Positions 63,695 to 64,000 of a stretch of DNA of 64,000 bases are shown piece by piece. The stretch spans positions 41,208 through 105,207 of the forward strand of contig NZ_JAHGAJ010000036.1 in NCBI RefSeq assembly GCF_030248535.1, given 5' to 3'. Numbering within the stretch: position 1 is the first letter of the stretch; every line of letters starts with the position of its first letter. A program made the translations under genes and the position numbers. The notes beneath the pieces are model-generated. The model was not told where the DNA came from. It did not search any database and worked only from the letters and a program-made list of their open reading frames with translations. Source of the DNA: Vibrio sp. D404a. GTDB lineage: Bacteria > Pseudomonadota > Gammaproteobacteria > Enterobacterales > Vibrionaceae.

Positions 63695-64000
63695 ATGCGC
63701 GACATTCAAATTCTACAGCAAACTATTGAGAATCAATGCCCTGAAATTCACAAAAAACGACTTATATCTCTGATACTTGCAACCAAAACGGTTCTTGATG
63801 GCTCTGACCTAACACTCACCAAAATTGGAAGAGCTCTCGACACTGACACCACAGTGAAGCATGCCATCAAACGTATTGACCGATTACTTGGTAATAGCAA
63901 TCTACACCGTGAAAAAGAGTCCATATATAAATGGCATGCCTCCTTTATTACCCGAGCCAATCCATTTCCGGTGGTACTGGTTATTGGTCAGATGTTCGAG
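63695..64000 (+). pseudogene. IS4-family transposase, 5' part, probable frameshift (runs off window)
   Basis: The N-terminal part MRDIQILQQTIENQCPEIHKK through IKRIDRLLGN and YKWHASFITRANPFPVVLV is typical of IS4-family transposases common in Vibrio. In these proteins VLV is followed by DWSDVRE, which contains the first Asp of the DDE triad. Here the DNA reads GTTATTGGTCAGATG where GTTGATTGGTCAGATG is expected, so one G is missing and the frame shifts. The remaining gene lies beyond the window. The left inverted repeat could not be defined. Confidence 0.7.

Overview
The window looks like chromosomal DNA of a marine Vibrio, probably of the Harveyi clade (V. parahaemolyticus, alginolyticus or harveyi type). 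This rests on moderate GC, LamB/MalM-type proteins, a TtrRS-TtrBCA-TsdBA tetrathionate locus, a CatB-type acetyltransferase and a tail of integron cassettes with Vibrio-like attC sites. No rRNA, tRNA or CRISPR was seen. The species call is inference.

Layout. 1-337: 5' end of a Dld-type FAD dehydrogenase gene. 544-5138: two unknown small genes, then an AT-rich pair encoding an OLD-family ATPase/TOPRIM nuclease and a UvrD-like helicase, i.e. a Gabija-type anti-phage system. 5329-15373: galactoside utilisation (MelB-type symporter, GH36 alpha-galactosidase, LamB-type porin, MalM-like lipoprotein, LacZ), with LacI/GalR-type operators in front of three of the genes. 15431-18992: an acetyltransferase, an MDR oxidoreductase, an isochorismatase-like hydrolase, a 5'-truncated AraC gene and a relic of the lacZ 3' end. 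19240-27946: a phosphonate operon (phosphonoacetaldehyde reductase-like ADH, PhnX, UgpBAEC-like ABC transporter, HAD phosphatase, GpdQ-like phosphodiesterase) with a LysR regulator. It lies between two near-identical isochorismatase-like genes in direct orientation, the second of which is frameshifted.

28659-38176: tetrathionate respiration, with TtrS-TtrR divergent from TtrB-TtrC-TtrA, followed by the dihaem pair TsdB-TsdA. A TGTGGA-N2-TCCACA palindrome sits about 65 bp before both ttrB and tsdB, and I propose it as the TtrR site. 38325-40270: a GalR-like regulator and a BASS-like membrane protein.

40457-43000: an IncQ-like replication module (RepA-type ATPase and an iteron-binding initiator candidate) with nine direct iterons flanking a cluster of seven GATC sites. 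From 43237 to 50709 seven copies of a long palindrome with core TGTTCAGNCTGAACA punctuate small gene modules (MdaB/HxlR, peroxiredoxin, NnrDE, a decayed SDR/AraC pair, a FISUMP protein, a truncated VOC protein). Together these suggest an integrated plasmid or a plasmid-derived region.

50940-55683: a flippase-like protein, a YdjM-like protein, a flavin reductase and a photolyase/cryptochrome. 56030-63526: an integron cassette array, mostly on the minus strand (GNATs, DUF1330, GFA, APH, HSL esterase, small membrane proteins, MATE), with at least seven attC-like sites and no integrase in view. Several cassette genes are frameshifted. The window ends in the 5' part of an IS4-family transposase gene that appears frameshifted at its first catalytic Asp.
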